Source of the DNA: Gammaproteobacteria bacterium
Lineage (GTDB): Bacteria; Pseudomonadota; Gammaproteobacteria; Pseudomonadales; Pseudohongiellaceae
Assembly (NCBI GenBank): GCA_947377625.1
Contig: CANCGR010000016.1
Span: 1-14,648 of the forward strand
Direction: 5' to 3'
DNA length: 14,648 bases
The notes under the pieces were generated by a model that saw only the letters and a program-made list of their open reading frames with translations, was not told the DNA's origin and did no database searches. Positions 1-7,093 of this stretch are shown here, piece after piece (position 1 is the first letter of the stretch; the number at the start of each line of letters is the position of its first letter). The position numbers and the translations under genes were made by a program.

Positions 1-1002
1 AAGTCGACCGGGCTCGACACCACTGGCCTGATGAAGTCCACTGATGCTTTTATTGCCACACTGACTGCAGCGCAGCGAAAAAACACGCTCTATGCCGCTG
101 ACGATCTCGAATGGCGCCGCTGGGCCAACATGTCGATCTACAAGCGCCAGGGCATTTCCTTCGATGAAATGACTGACACCCAGAAGCAAGCCGCATGGGC
201 GATGCTGGATGCTGCGCTCAGTACCAAGGGCATCAAGCTTGCGCACGACATCATGCATCTCAACGAAACGCTCGGCGAACTGAACAACAACAATTTTGTG
301 GAGTTTGGCGAAGGCAAGTACTGGTTGACTGTAATGGGTACTCCTTCCAAAACCGAGCCGTGGGGCTGGCAGCTGGATGGCCATCACCTGGTCATCAACT
401 TTTTCGTGCTGGGTGACCAGATTGTGATGACGCCAACCTTCTGGGGTTCCGAGCCGGCAGTGGCAACCAGTGGCAAATACAAAGGCACCCGCATCATGGA
501 CGATGAACAAACCAAAGGGCTCGCCATGATCCGCTCACTCGATGCTGATCTGAAAAAGTCCGCCATCGTCTACACCAGTAAAACCGGCAACAACATCATG
601 ACCGAAGCGTGGAGTGACAATGTAGTCCTGGATTACGCCGGCGTAGAGGTCAAACGTTTCAGCCCGGAACAGAAGGCGAAGTTGATCGACTTGATCGGCC
701 TTTACATCGGTAATATGGAAAAACCGCTGGCAGACAACAGAATGGCGGAAATTACCGCGCATCTGGATGAAACCCGCTTCGCATGGATTGGCGCTACCGA
801 AGACAACTCAGTGTTTTATTACCGCATCCAGAATCCGGTGCTGGTAATCGAGTTCGACCACGAAGCACCGGTTGGACTCACGCATCTGTATCCGCGTGGT
901 GTGCCCTATCGTGAACACATCCACTCAATGGTGCGCACACCCAACGGCAACGACTATGGCAAGGACTTGCTGCGCCAGCACTATCTGGCACTACCGCATT
1001 GA
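1..1002 (+). CDS. DUF3500 family protein, 5'-truncated by window edge
   Basis: The frame is open from base 1, so the ATG at 31 is probably internal and the true start lies upstream. The 333 visible codons match the DUF3500 family by recall: an N-terminal W-x-x-W region with YKRQGISFDEM, a helical stretch with a conserved HDIMHLNETLGEL block, the block WGWQLDGHHLVINFFV followed by PTFWGSEPA, and a C-terminal HIHSMVRTPNGNDYG and LLRQHY motif. No biochemical function is established for this family that I know of. Many members carry an export signal; if this one does, it lies outside the window. The gene ends with TGA at 1000-1002 and its last 12 bases overlap the 3' end of the convergent DUF3016 gene, with no terminator between them. 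Family assignment is confident; the role is unknown. Confidence 0.85.
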   Translation, partial: KSTGLDTTGLMKSTDAFIATLTAAQRKNTLYAADDLEWRRWANMSIYKRQGISFDEMTDTQKQAAWAMLDAALSTKGIKLAHDIMHLNETLGELNNNNFVEFGEGKYWLTVMGTPSKTEPWGWQLDGHHLVINFFVLGDQIVMTPTFWGSEPAVATSGKYKGTRIMDDEQTKGLAMIRSLDADLKKSAIVYTSKTGNNIMTEAWSDNVVLDYAGVEVKRFSPEQKAKLIDLIGLYIGNMEKPLADNRMAEITAHLDETRFAWIGATEDNSVFYYRIQNPVLVIEFDHEAPVGLTHLYPRGVPYREHIHSMVRTPNGNDYGKDLLRQHYLALPH

Positions 1003-1512
1003 CACCGACGGCTGCGGCTTGGAGTCCATGATCTCGCGCTTGTACCATTGCTTGATCAATTTGATTTCATAGCGCAGCGGCTCATTGTGGCTAAACGGCT
1101 GAATGCCGTCGCGAAATCCCATATCGCTTATCTTCGAGTCGCCCGATTTCAACACCTGGCTCTTGCTATCGCGTAATTCGTAACTGAGCTCCATGCTGGG
1201 GAAATCCATATTGCGGACTATTCGTATGCCAAACGGAAAACCACCGTGGAAATACTCCAGCTCTCCGGCCAGATCCAGATCCTTGATCTCGATCTTGAGA
1301 GTCTGATCAGTGGGCAACAGCGCAGCTTCATGCTGGAACGCGGTTTCCAGCTCTTTCATTACGCGTTCCTGGTATTTGATCTGGTTTTCATCACCGGCAC
1401 GAATATCCCTGAATTTGGCGGGATCGCCCCAGGACACTTGCACAGTGGCCGCCTGACTCAGCGGCATGAAAGCCAGCAACGCAATGGCTACTACGGATGG
1501 TTTGACTAACAT
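991..1512 (-). CDS. DUF3016 family secreted protein
   Basis: This 173-residue protein begins with a Sec signal peptide (about residues 1-21, hydrophobic core followed by LSQAA), so it is probably periplasmic. The mature part starts with VQVSWGDPAKFRDIR and contains YQERVMKELETAF, IEIKDLDLAGELEYF and a C-terminal NEPLRYEIKLIKQWY, the pattern I associate with DUF3016, a small family of unknown function in Gammaproteobacteria. The ATG at 1512 is preceded by a near-perfect Shine-Dalgarno AAGGAGG (1518-1524, minus strand) with a 5-base spacer, which fixes the start. It is transcribed toward the DUF3500 gene and overlaps its end; on the other side it diverges from the dioxygenase gene across 251 bases. 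No function can be given. Confidence 0.85.
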   Translation of the reverse strand: MLVKPSVVAIALLAFMPLSQAATVQVSWGDPAKFRDIRAGDENQIKYQERVMKELETAFQHEAALLPTDQTLKIEIKDLDLAGELEYFHGGFPFGIRIVRNMDFPSMELSYELRDSKSQVLKSGDSKISDMGFRDGIQPFSHNEPLRYEIKLIKQWYKREIMDSKPQPSVSMR

Positions 1513-1716
1513 AAACGCCTCCTTAGCTGGACAGATAATGATGCAAGGCTATTTTGGACCTGTTTTTCCCCAAAGAGTAGTAATGAAATGTAACCGCATC
1601 AATGCTGGCAGTAACAATTACCAGTGGCACCAAACCCGCACCCCGGTTGACCAGGAACAAGCCGCGCCGGTTGGTTAAAACCGGCATTGCTCGTATCATT
1701 GCGCCGCTTATTTTCC

Positions 1717-1732
1717 GGAACCACTTGGTTCC
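1717..1732 (+). other. Small perfect hairpin in the leader of the dioxygenase gene
   Basis: GGAACC pairs exactly with GGTTCC around the loop ACTT, ending 31 bases before the dioxygenase ATG. The 6-bp stem has no U-tract after it, so it is not a typical terminator. It could be a leader RNA structure or a half-site for a regulator, or chance. No convincing sigma-70 promoter was found in the rest of the 1513-1763 gap. Confidence 0.25.
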
Positions 1733-1763
1733 CCTCCAGCCTTAACCTAATCCAGGAGCAGTC

Positions 1764-3053
1764 ATGGCTACTATCGTCGGCGGTATCGCCACTTCCCATA
1801 CCCCTACCATCGGTTTCGCCCTCGATGCCAAGAAACAAAACGACCCGGTATGGGCCCCAATTTTCAAAGGCTATGAACCGGTAGTGAACTGGCTGCAGGA
1901 GAAGGCGCCGGATGTAATCTTCTACATCTTCAATGACCATATGACTTCGTTTTTCATGGATCACTACTCGCAGTTTGCGCTCGGCGTTGGCGAAAACTTT
2001 CCAGTGGCTGACGAAGGCGGCGGTGCGCGCAACCTGCCAGCGCTGAAAGGTCATCCGGCGTTGGCTGAACACATTGCCAAGTGTCTGGTCGCTGATGAAT
2101 TCGACCTGTCCTACTTCCAGGAAAAAGGTCTGGATCACGGCTGCTATTCGCCACTGTCGCTGCTGCTGCCGCATGAAAACGGCTGGCCGGTAAAAGTGGT
2201 GCCGTTCCAGGTAGGCGTGTTGATGGCCCCGTCTCCCTCCGCCAAACGCTGTTACAAACTCGGCAAATCCTTGCGTCGCGCCATCCAAAGCTTCCCGGGC
2301 GATCTGAAAGTGGTAATTGCCGGTACTGGCGGTTTGTCGCATCAGGTGCATGGCGAACGCTGCGGCTTCAACAACACTCCTTGGGATATGGAGTTCATGG
2401 ACCGTCTGGAAAAAGATCCCGAAGGCCTGACCGACATCACGATTGCCGAGCTGGCCAAACTGGGCGGCATGGAAGGTGCTGAAGTAGTGATGTGGCTGAT
2501 GATGCGCGGTGCGCTGTCCGAAAAAGTGGAAACCGTGCATCAGACCTATTACCTGCCTTCGATGACCCCGATTGCCAGCCTGATTTTCGAAGAACGCTCC
2601 AACGAAGTGCCTGCTGAAAGCGATGCCGCCTACATGGAACGCGTCGACCATCAGCTCAAAGGTATCGAACTGCTGGAAGGTACTTACCCCTTCACCATCG
2701 GTCGCAGCGTCAAGGCCTTCCGCCTGAATGATTTTCTGCACCGCTTGATCGAGCCGAAACATCGTGAATATTTCCTGGCGAACCAGGAAGAGTGTTTCAA
2801 CGATTTCAGTCTGACCGATGAAGAGAAAGACCTGGTACGTCGCCGCGACTGGCGCGCGATGATGCATTACGGCGTGATCTTCTTCATGCTGGAAAAACTC
2901 GGTGCTGTGGTGGGTACCACCAACCTGCACATCTACTCGGCGATGAAAGGCATGACGCTGGAAGACTTCCAGAAAACCCGCAACGCGCAAGTGTTGTACT
3001 CAGTAGCTGGCAAGGACGACAGCAAAAAAACCTGGGACAAACCGGCGAAGTAA
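1764..3053 (+). CDS. galA: Gallate dioxygenase (fused LigB-LigA type extradiol dioxygenase)
   Basis: The 429-residue product closely resembles gallate dioxygenases (GalA of Pseudomonas putida, DesB of Sphingobium SYK-6, about 420 aa), which open gallate between C4 and C5 to 4-oxalomesaconate using Fe(II) and O2. Residues 1 to about 290 form the LigB catalytic domain: the metal ligands are expected at His12 (ATSHTPTIG), His59 (FNDHMTSFF) and Glu240 (EGAEVVMW), with His125 (LDHGCYSP) and His193 (GGLSHQVHGER) as further active-site histidines. From about residue 310 a LigA-like helical domain follows (FLHRLIEP, RRDWRAMMHYG, FMLEKLGAVVG, FQKTRNA). In protocatechuate 4,5-dioxygenase these are two separate subunits, so the fusion and length favour gallate or a close substrate. 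The ATG has AGGAG six bases upstream. Genes for hydratase, aldolase or tautomerase of the gallate pathway are not in the window. A related trihydroxybenzoate-type substrate remains possible. Confidence 0.85.
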   Translation: MATIVGGIATSHTPTIGFALDAKKQNDPVWAPIFKGYEPVVNWLQEKAPDVIFYIFNDHMTSFFMDHYSQFALGVGENFPVADEGGGARNLPALKGHPALAEHIAKCLVADEFDLSYFQEKGLDHGCYSPLSLLLPHENGWPVKVVPFQVGVLMAPSPSAKRCYKLGKSLRRAIQSFPGDLKVVIAGTGGLSHQVHGERCGFNNTPWDMEFMDRLEKDPEGLTDITIAELAKLGGMEGAEVVMWLMMRGALSEKVETVHQTYYLPSMTPIASLIFEERSNEVPAESDAAYMERVDHQLKGIELLEGTYPFTIGRSVKAFRLNDFLHRLIEPKHREYFLANQEECFNDFSLTDEEKDLVRRRDWRAMMHYGVIFFMLEKLGAVVGTTNLHIYSAMKGMTLEDFQKTRNAQVLYSVAGKDDSKKTWDKPAK

Positions 3054-3092
3054 ACCTGTTTGGCACACTGTGCCGGCACAAGAAGACACGTT

Positions 3093-3479
3093 ATGGGTAA
3101 ACGCTTTCATCGCTTGACCTGTTGCTTGTCACTGCTGTTCGCAGCAGTTCCTGTGCTGGCACACCACAGTTACGCCGACTACGAAAGCGCAGAGCGCCAT
3201 GAGCTGCGCGGCACTATCACCGAGATCCAATGGGGTAATCCGCACATCATTTTCATCGTGCAAAGCGATGGCGTGGTGATGCGCGTCGAATGGGTCACAG
3301 TGACCGGTGCAGACAAGACTTCAGTCAGCAAAGACCAGTTTGCAGTTGGTGATGAACTCATCGTGATTGGCAGCCGCAACCATGATCCTGAGCGCCATAT
3401 CATGACGCTGGTGAAGGAACTGCAGATACCGCACAAAAACTTTCGCTGGCGATCCCCTAGTCGGGATAGAACCTACTGA
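3093..3479 (+). CDS. DUF6152 family exported protein
   Basis: A 128-residue protein with a signal peptide of about 24 residues ending in PVLA, followed by HHSYADYE, a run of LRGTITEIQWGNPH, and an OB-like beta-rich region with VGDELIVIGSRNHD. This is the usual DUF6152 pattern (alanine-His-His-Ser after cleavage, then RGTV-x-WxNPH). The family has no assigned function; from general recall its members often sit near periplasmic oxidoreductases. I chose the ATG at 3093 and not the in-frame ATG at 3060, because it puts the positively charged MGKRFHR directly before the hydrophobic core and has AGAAG upstream. It lies 39 bases after the dioxygenase and could be co-transcribed with it. Confidence 0.75.
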   Translation: MGKRFHRLTCCLSLLFAAVPVLAHHSYADYESAERHELRGTITEIQWGNPHIIFIVQSDGVVMRVEWVTVTGADKTSVSKDQFAVGDELIVIGSRNHDPERHIMTLVKELQIPHKNFRWRSPSRDRTY

Positions 3480-3480
3480 T

Positions 3481-3492
3481 TACAATGCCTGC
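3481..3492 (+). promoter_or_regulatory. Candidate tRNA promoter -10 with GC-rich discriminator
   Basis: TACAAT (3481-3486) matches five of six bases of the sigma-70 -10 consensus and is followed by a GC-rich stretch typical of stable-RNA promoters. It lies about 30 bases before the mature tRNA. The -35 region, which would fall in the last codons of the DUF6152 gene, is poor, so this is a weak call. Confidence 0.35.
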
Positions 3493-3516
3493 CCGCACGT
3501 GGTTCAGGATGTAGTT

Positions 3517-3593
3517 CGGAGTGTAGCTCAGCTTGGTAGAGCACTGCTTTCGGGAAGCAGGGGTCGAAGGTTCGAATCCTTTCACTCCGACCA
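3517..3593 (+). tRNA. tRNA-Pro (anticodon CGG)
   Basis: The 77-base sequence folds into a full cloverleaf. The acceptor stem CGGAGTG pairs perfectly with CACTCCG, the D stem is GCTC/GAGC, the anticodon stem CTGCT/AGCAG encloses the loop TTCGGGA with anticodon CGG at 3551-3553, the variable loop is GGGTC, and the T arm is GAAGG-TTCGAAT-CCTTT with one G-T wobble at its outer pair. The 3' CCA is encoded. The first pair C1-G72 and discriminator A73 agree with bacterial proline tRNAs. It decodes CCG. It stands alone between two protein genes. Confidence 0.97.
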
Positions 3594-3621
3594 ATGTGTC
3601 TGATTTGTCCCGCTCACTTGC

Positions 3622-3663
3622 TTGATTCTTGTTTGTTGATTCCCGGTCGTTGATTCTGACTCG
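3622..3663 (+). repeat. Three TTGATTC direct repeats spaced exactly 14 bases
   Basis: TTGATTC occurs at 3622, 3636 and 3650, giving three degenerate 14-base units that share the heptamer and mostly a final G. They begin 28 bases after the tRNA, in the gap before the PQQ dehydrogenase. They may be binding sites for a regulator of that gene, a remnant of an insertion next to the tRNA, or a chance short repeat. Confidence 0.4.
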
Positions 3664-3764
3664 CCACTGCATCCCGGTATTTCCTGCCGGCGGGCATCAG
3701 TTTGCTTTACCTGGCCCTGCCACTTCCTTACCCTTGGCCTCCCGCATGCCACACCACCCGCTAT

Positions 3765-3768
3765 GGAG
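3765..3768 (+). promoter_or_regulatory. Ribosome binding site that decides the PQQ dehydrogenase start
   Basis: GGAG overlaps the upstream in-frame ATG at 3763 and sits 9 bases before the ATG at 3778. It can therefore serve only the second ATG, which also gives a compact signal peptide. Confidence 0.6.
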
Positions 3769-3777
3769 CCTATAACA

Positions 3778-5877
3778 ATGAGAAGCTTGCCCGGCCTCTG
3801 TCCATTCTTTGCCAGAACAACTGCCGCATTGACCCGCCTGCTGGCGCTCACAATACTGTTGCTTCCGCTGACTGCACAAGCACAGCAGGATTTTTCACCC
3901 GCTGCATTGAGCAAGTTCCCGACCAACAGCTGGCCCACCAATGGCGGCGATATTTACAACCGTCGATTCTCGCCTCTCACGCAAATCAACAAAGACAATA
4001 TCGCCAACCTCAAAGGCGTGTGGCGCACCCATCTCAATGGCTCTGGCATGGGCCCGCGCAACAGCGGTGAGGCCACACCACTGGTGTACAACGGCATGGC
4101 CTTCATCATCACGGGTGATGACGATGTATTCGCGCTCAGTATCAAGACCGGCGAGATCGTGTGGCAGTACAAAGCCAATCTGAATTTCCTGATCGACACT
4201 GTGTGCTGTGGCTGGACCAGTCGCGGCGTTGGCCTCGGGGATGGTCGTGTTTATGTCGGTCAACTGGATGGCAAGCTCAAGGCACTCGACATCAAGACAG
4301 GTGCGCCCGTGTGGGAAGTGCAAGCAGAAAAATGGGAAGAAGGCTATACCATCACCGGCGCGCCGCTCTATTACGACGGCATGGTGATCACCGGTTTCGC
4401 CGGCGGCGAGCGCGGCATTCGTGGTCGTGTCAAAGCCTTTGATGCCAAGACTGGCGCACTCAAGTGGACCTTCAACAACATTCCCGGCCCCGGTGAATTT
4501 GGCCACGACACCTGGCCCGCCGACAACAGCGTGTGGATGGATGGCGGTGCTTCCGTGTGGCAGACACCGGCCGTCGACCCGGAACTGGGCCTTATCTATT
4601 ACTCCACCGGCAACGCCGGCCCCGATTTCAACGGTCACGTGCGCAAAGGCGACAACCTGTTCACCTCGTCGATCCTGGCGCTGGATGTGCACACGGGGAA
4701 ATACCGTTGGCATTTCCAGCAAGTGCATCACGATATCTGGGACTACGACGGCCCCAATCCGGTAATCCTGTTCGACATCACCCTTGACGGCAAACCTCGC
4801 AAGGCTATTTCACAGGCCAGCAAGACGGGCTGGATTTACGCGCTCGATCGTGTGACCGGCCAGCCGCTAATCGGCATCAACGAAACGCCGGTGTTGCAGG
4901 AACCCAGAATGTTTACCTCGGCAACCCAGCCGATTCCGGTGGGCGATGCCTTCGTACCGCAGAGCTTGCGTATCGCGCCTGAAGGCTTTGACATGGTCAA
5001 TGGTGGCAAGATCTTTACGCCCTATTGGACTACGCCGGTTGTGCTTGCGCCCGGTGTTGCCGGTGGCGCCAACTGGCCGCCGAGCGCCCACGACCCACGC
5101 ACTGGTTTTACCTATGTGTGCGCCGCCGACAAGCCGTTTATTTTCCAGGCGCTTGATATCTCCAGCGAGCGCCCGCAACCCGGTGCCAATTACCCGGGCG
5201 GCGAGTTCAAAGGCGAGCCTCTGCCCAACCTCGGCATTCTGGCGGCACTCGACATGCACACCAACAAACTGGTGTGGCAGCAGTTGTGGGCTGAGCCTTG
5301 CTTCAGCGGCATTACACTCACCGCCAGCGGGCTGATGTTTGTCGGCCGCAACGATGGTCGCCTGACCGCGCTCGACAGTTCCAACGGCAAGAAGCTGTGG
5401 CAGTTCCAGACTGGCGCCGGCATGAATGCACCTGTGAGCATTTTCGAATACGAAGGCAAGCAATACGTAATCGCCTATGCCGGTGGCAACACACTGGCGC
5501 CCTCCCCGCACGGCGACAATGTCTGGCTGTTTGCACTGGACGGCACGATGAAAGAAGCTGATCCGCCCGGCAAAGCCGGCGCCTCCACGGTCGGCGCGGG
5601 TACTGCCTCTGCTGTCAAAGTGGCCGAAGGCAAACCCGATCTCGATGCTGGCCAAGCCGTCTTTCACGCAGCTTGTGTTGCCTGTCACGGCGATGATGGT
5701 CATGGCGGACATGGCGGCGGCATTGATCTGGTCAATGCCCGCGATGTAGCCATGGTAATAAACGTGATCTCACAAGGCCGCAAGAACATGCCGGCACTGG
5801 GATCGGCCTTCACACCTGTGCAATTGCGGGATGTGGCAGCTTATGTATCACAACGAATAGCCAAACCTGCGAAGTAA
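3778..5877 (+). CDS. PQQ-dependent alcohol dehydrogenase with C-terminal cytochrome c (quinohemoprotein)
   Basis: This 699-residue periplasmic enzyme should oxidise an alcohol with pyrroloquinoline quinone and pass electrons to its own heme. A Sec signal peptide covers about residues 1-35 (LLLPLTAQA). Then comes the eight-bladed propeller typical of the methanol/ethanol dehydrogenase family: NRRFSPLTQINKDNI, the vicinal disulfide Cys143-Cys144 in DTVCCGW that lies over PQQ, GNAGPDFNG, and HHDIWDYDGPNP with the probable catalytic Asp322. Repeated W-motifs such as GKKLWQFQTGAGMNAPVS mark the blades. After a linker rich in Gly, Ala and Lys (about 590-615) a cytochrome c domain carries Cys633-V-A-Cys636-His637, with the Met of KNMPAL as likely sixth ligand. 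Asp324, two residues after the catalytic Asp, resembles the extra ligand of lanthanide enzymes, but the same WDxD pattern occurs in glucose dehydrogenases. The substrate cannot be named. No PQQ synthesis genes are nearby. Confidence 0.88.
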   Translation: MRSLPGLCPFFARTTAALTRLLALTILLLPLTAQAQQDFSPAALSKFPTNSWPTNGGDIYNRRFSPLTQINKDNIANLKGVWRTHLNGSGMGPRNSGEATPLVYNGMAFIITGDDDVFALSIKTGEIVWQYKANLNFLIDTVCCGWTSRGVGLGDGRVYVGQLDGKLKALDIKTGAPVWEVQAEKWEEGYTITGAPLYYDGMVITGFAGGERGIRGRVKAFDAKTGALKWTFNNIPGPGEFGHDTWPADNSVWMDGGASVWQTPAVDPELGLIYYSTGNAGPDFNGHVRKGDNLFTSSILALDVHTGKYRWHFQQVHHDIWDYDGPNPVILFDITLDGKPRKAISQASKTGWIYALDRVTGQPLIGINETPVLQEPRMFTSATQPIPVGDAFVPQSLRIAPEGFDMVNGGKIFTPYWTTPVVLAPGVAGGANWPPSAHDPRTGFTYVCAADKPFIFQALDISSERPQPGANYPGGEFKGEPLPNLGILAALDMHTNKLVWQQLWAEPCFSGITLTASGLMFVGRNDGRLTALDSSNGKKLWQFQTGAGMNAPVSIFEYEGKQYVIAYAGGNTLAPSPHGDNVWLFALDGTMKEADPPGKAGASTVGAGTASAVKVAEGKPDLDAGQAVFHAACVACHGDDGHGGHGGGIDLVNARDVAMVINVISQGRKNMPALGSAFTPVQLRDVAAYVSQRIAKPAK

Positions 5878-5884
5878 AAACCTT

Positions 5885-6979
5885 ATGTCAGCTTCCGTCT
5901 CACTGCACCGCACCCGCGAAAAATCACTGTTGCGCCGTCATCCATGGATCTTTACCAGCGCCATCGACAAGGTACACGGCAAACTCCACAGTGGTGATAC
6001 CGTCGAGGTGATCTCGGCAGACGGCGCCTGGCTTGGGCGCGGCGCTTACTCACCGACCTCGTCGATCCGTGTCAGAATCTGGACCTTCGATCAGGACGAA
6101 GTAATCGACAATGCCTTCTTTCTGCGACGCATCGAGTCGGCGCTGCAAGGCCGCGCTGCACTAAAGCTGCCATCGAATGCCATGCGTCTGGTGGCAGCCG
6201 AGTGTGACGGATTACCAGGCCTCACCATTGATCGCTATGACAACGTTGTGGTTTGCCAATTGTTGAGTGCGGGTGCCGAACGTCATCGCGACAAAATTGT
6301 GTGGGCCTTGCACAAGCTGCTGCCTGAGTGCGCAATACTCGAACGCTCTGATGTATCAGTGCGTGAAAAAGAAGGCCTGCCTTCGCTCGTGCAAACCTTG
6401 CACGGCAGCGTGCCGGACTGCGTCAGCATTACTGAAAATGGTTTGCAGTATGCAGTGGATGTGAACGCCGGCCACAAGACCGGTTTCTATCTCGATCAGC
6501 GTTACAACCGCATTCGTATCGCCAATTACGCGGATGGCAGAAGCGTGCTCAACTGCTTCAGCTACACCGGCGCCGTGGCAGTGCAGTGTCTGGCCGCTGG
6601 CGCCACGCATGTCACCAACATTGATGTGTCAGCCTCAGCACTGGCCATCGCGCAACAACAATTACAACTGAACAATCTCGACGAAAGTCTTTGCACACAG
6701 GTGGAAGCCGATGTGTTCGCGCAGTTGCGCAAATACCGCGCTGAAGGCACACGCTTCGACATGATCGTGCTCGACCCGCCCAAGTTCGTCGAGAACAAGC
6801 ATCACCTTACGCAAGCCTGTCGCGGTTACAAGGATATCAACATGCTGGCGCTGCAGCTGTTGAATCCGGATGGCATCCTTGCCACCTTCAGTTGCTCCGG
6901 CCTGATGCCGGAAGACTTGTTTCACAAAGTGGTGGCCGATGCGGCTCTGGACGCCGAACGCACGGTGCAATTTCTGTAA
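5885..6979 (+). CDS. rlmI: RlmI, 23S rRNA m5C1962 methyltransferase, truncated by an in-frame TAA
   Basis: RlmI transfers a methyl group from S-adenosylmethionine to C1962 of 23S rRNA. The product follows E. coli RlmI along its length: an N-terminal PUA domain (about 1-75, with REKSLLRRHPWIF and GRGAYSP), the linker domain with AECDGLPGLTIDR and SDVSVREKEG, then the methyltransferase core with GHKTGFYLDQR (196-206), NCFSYTG (223-229, SAM site), LDPPKFVENK (296-305) and FSCSG (335-339, with Cys337 the likely catalytic cysteine). The frame stops at TAA 6977-6979 after VQFL, 364 residues, whereas E. coli RlmI has 396. The missing end is still encoded in the same frame directly downstream (separate entry). 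All catalytic motifs lie before the stop, but the last strands of the Rossmann fold are lost, so the product may be unstable. The gene begins 7 bases after the PQQ dehydrogenase with a weak ribosome site, suggesting coupled translation. Confidence 0.88.
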   Translation: MSASVSLHRTREKSLLRRHPWIFTSAIDKVHGKLHSGDTVEVISADGAWLGRGAYSPTSSIRVRIWTFDQDEVIDNAFFLRRIESALQGRAALKLPSNAMRLVAAECDGLPGLTIDRYDNVVVCQLLSAGAERHRDKIVWALHKLLPECAILERSDVSVREKEGLPSLVQTLHGSVPDCVSITENGLQYAVDVNAGHKTGFYLDQRYNRIRIANYADGRSVLNCFSYTGAVAVQCLAAGATHVTNIDVSASALAIAQQQLQLNNLDESLCTQVEADVFAQLRKYRAEGTRFDMIVLDPPKFVENKHHLTQACRGYKDINMLALQLLNPDGILATFSCSGLMPEDLFHKVVADAALDAERTVQFL

Positions 6980-7066
6980 AAACTGAGCCAGGATCGCGAT
7001 CACCCCGTACTGAGCAGCTACCCGGAAGGCTATTATCTGAAAGGTCTTATTTGCCGGGTGCTGTAA
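6980..7066 (+). pseudogene. rlmI: Displaced C-terminal end of RlmI beyond the premature stop
   Basis: Reading on in the same frame past TAA 6977-6979 gives 28 codons and a second TAA at 7064-7066. They encode DHPVLSSYPEGYYLKG and end in CRVL, matching the end of E. coli RlmI (DHPVIATYPEGLYLKG, ending CRVM). With one sense codon in place of the TAA the protein would be 393 residues, almost the E. coli length. The E. coli residue at this place is Glu (FIEQF), so a single GAA-to-TAA change explains it. Whether this is a real mutation, readthrough or a base-call error cannot be decided here. Confidence 0.85.
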
Positions 7067-7093
7067 CGACCTTGATTTCATAGGGAGCAATCG

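Noticed and set aside
1647..1684. TTGACC as -35 element and the CCGGTT/AACCGG hairpin as control sites before the dioxygenase
   Set aside because: No -10 element lies at a workable distance and the hairpin has only six pairs without a T-run.
1599..2990. Long minus-strand open frame of 463 codons
   Set aside because: It lies antisense to the dioxygenase gene, whose protein matches a known family with intact active-site residues; the antisense product is rich in His, Gln and Phe without recognisable domains.
3457..3672. Minus-strand frame of 71 codons containing VKGFEPSTPASRKQ
   Set aside because: It is the antisense reading of tRNA-Pro, a well-known false gene in bacterial annotations.
3594..3777. 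Integrated mobile element at the tRNA 3' end
   Set aside because: No integrase, no duplicated tRNA end and no atypical genes were seen; only the short TTGATTC repeats remain.
3895..5712. Long minus-strand open frames opposite the PQQ dehydrogenase
   Set aside because: They are shadows of the codon bias of the real gene and have no domain signature or ribosome site.
6977..6979. Stop-codon reassignment of TAA to a sense codon
   Set aside because: TAA ends several other genes here at their expected lengths (dioxygenase, PQQ dehydrogenase, hydrolase, molybdenum hydroxylase), so a general reassignment is excluded.
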